Part shown: positions 7,471 to 7,998 of the stretch, in pieces
Numbering within the stretch: position 1 is the stretch's first letter
Layout: every line of letters begins with the position of its first letter
Source: Balneolales bacterium
GTDB lineage: Bacteria; Bacteroidota; Rhodothermia; Balneolales; Balneolaceae
Length of the DNA stretch: 7,998 bases
Assembly (NCBI GenBank): GCA_022360375.1
Contig: JAKSCW010000436.1
Span: 1 to 7,998, forward strand
Reading direction: 5' to 3'
Notes under the pieces: model-generated
What the model was told of the DNA's origin: nothing
The model's database searches: none
Seen by the model: only the letters and a program-made list of their open reading frames with translations
Translations under genes and position numbers: made by a program

Positions 7471-7482
7471 TCAATTAATTGA
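7471..7482. repeat. Perfect 12-base palindrome, possible operator
   Basis: TCAATTAATTGA is identical to its own reverse complement. It lies near the middle of the divergent region, 94 bases before one start and 69 before the other, where a dimeric regulator could act on both genes. AT-rich DNA gives such palindromes by chance, so this is only a candidate. Confidence 0.35.
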
Positions 7483-7509
7483 ATCCGAGAGTTTATTCCT
7501 AATGAAATT

Positions 7510-7537
7510 TTGAACTGTGTATCTTCCCTTTTAAAAT
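7510..7537 (+). promoter_or_regulatory. Possible sigma70-like promoter for mrp
   Basis: TTGAAC (7510-7515) and TAAAAT (7532-7537) with a 16-base spacer resemble -35 and -10 boxes. If used, transcription would start only about 7 bases before the mrp ATG, giving a nearly leaderless message. That would fit the lack of any Shine-Dalgarno there. In Bacteroidota-like organisms the promoter consensus differs, so confidence is low. Confidence 0.3.
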
Positions 7538-7550
7538 TTTTAAATCAAAT

Positions 7551-7998
7551 ATGTCAATCAATAAAGAGCAGGTAATAACCGCACTTGCCCACGTTCTCCA
7601 CCCCACAGAAAAACAAGATCTCGTCTCCCTGGATATGATCCAGGATCTTATTGTACAGGACAAATACATTTCGTTTACGCTGGAAATGCCCGAGAAAAAT
7701 GAAGGGCTCGCTTCCGAACTTCAACAGCGTTGCGAAGGGGCTGTACATAAATTTATTGACAGGGATGCAGTGGTTGATATCCAGGTTGGAATTAATGTTT
7801 CGAAAAGAAAACAAGCCCCGGCTCAACCTGCCCCTCCGCAGCAAGTGCTTTCCGGGGTAAAACATATCATCGCGGTTGCTTCCGGAAAAGGTGGGGTAGG
7901 CAAATCTACCGTAGCAGTTAATATGGCAGCTGCTTTGGCCAGAGCCGGAGCAAAAGTGGGCTTGATGGATACCGATATTTATGGACCCAGTATTCCCA
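7551..7998 (+). CDS. mrp: Mrp/ApbC family Fe-S cluster carrier ATPase, 5' part
   Basis: The first 149 residues are present and the frame is open at the window edge, so the gene continues to the right. Residues 1-80 form the MIP18/DUF59-type N-terminal domain found in many bacterial Mrp proteins. A short Ala/Pro/Gln-rich linker follows (about 88-100). HIIAVASGKGGVGKSTVAVN (105-124) then carries the deviant Walker A of the MinD/Mrp class (Lys113 signature lysine, Lys118 P-loop lysine). MDTDIYGPS (139-147) is the typical Mrp switch region. Mrp proteins bind and pass on Fe-S clusters in the cytoplasm, using ATP. The CxxC cluster motif lies further on in the protein and is outside the window. The start fits the domain boundary, but no Shine-Dalgarno is visible. 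Confidence 0.95.
   Translation, partial: MSINKEQVITALAHVLHPTEKQDLVSLDMIQDLIVQDKYISFTLEMPEKNEGLASELQQRCEGAVHKFIDRDAVVDIQVGINVSKRKQAPAQPAPPQQVLSGVKHIIAVASGKGGVGKSTVAVNMAAALARAGAKVGLMDTDIYGPSIP

Larger units (their letters stand above)
7378..7550. promoter_or_regulatory. Divergent intergenic region upstream of mrp
   Basis: These 173 AT-rich bases separate the exported-protein gene (minus) from mrp (plus). They contain a 12-base palindrome (7471-7482) and a possible plus-strand promoter (7510-7537). No small gene or RNA was recognised. Confidence 0.45.

Noticed and set aside
7554..7865. Minus-strand open frame opposite the start of mrp
   Set aside because: Mrp is clear on the plus strand from its domains and P-loop; the minus-strand translation has no recognisable pattern.

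Overview
The window reads as an ordinary chromosomal housekeeping segment of a Gram-negative bacterium of the Bacteroidota/Rhodothermota/Balneolota type, with moderate AT content. This placement is inferred from gene content and protein style: a LolA-like protein ending in a VDLR-type tail behind ftsK, a bacterial ComB, a flavin reductase of the form common in Bacteroidota, and weak or absent Shine-Dalgarno sequences at several starts. No rRNA, tRNA, CRISPR array, phage or transposase gene was seen. I found no convincing new defence or biosynthetic system.

Positions 1-96 hold a pair of inverted REP-like palindromes just beyond the end of an operon. From 6102 down to 97 the minus strand carries five tightly packed genes in the order gcvT, comB, ftsK/spoIIIE, lolA-like, and a YbhN/UPF0104-type membrane protein. 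Spacings are 9 bases, an 8-base overlap, an 8-base overlap and 1 base, so they are probably co-transcribed and partly translationally coupled. The set mixes one-carbon metabolism (GcvT), sulfolactate formation (ComB), chromosome segregation at the septum (FtsK), lipoprotein delivery to the outer membrane (LolA) and a putative lipid flippase or synthase-type membrane protein.

Positions 6103-6245 are a divergent intergenic region with an A/T-rich hairpin. On the plus strand a flavin reductase-like protein (6246-6881) follows. It converges with, and overlaps by 11 bases, a minus-strand gene for an unrecognised exported protein (6871-7377). Positions 7378-7550 are a second divergent intergenic region, with a 12-base perfect palindrome and a possible promoter. 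From 7551 to the right edge runs the 5' part of an Mrp/ApbC-type P-loop ATPase gene, an Fe-S cluster carrier, cut by the window end.

Every stretch longer than about 175 bases is occupied by a gene, so there are no large unexplained gaps. The most notable items are the REP-like pair with compensatory stem changes, the bacterial ComB next to gcvT (a possible hint of sulfolactate or sulfonolipid chemistry), and the unrecognised exported protein.
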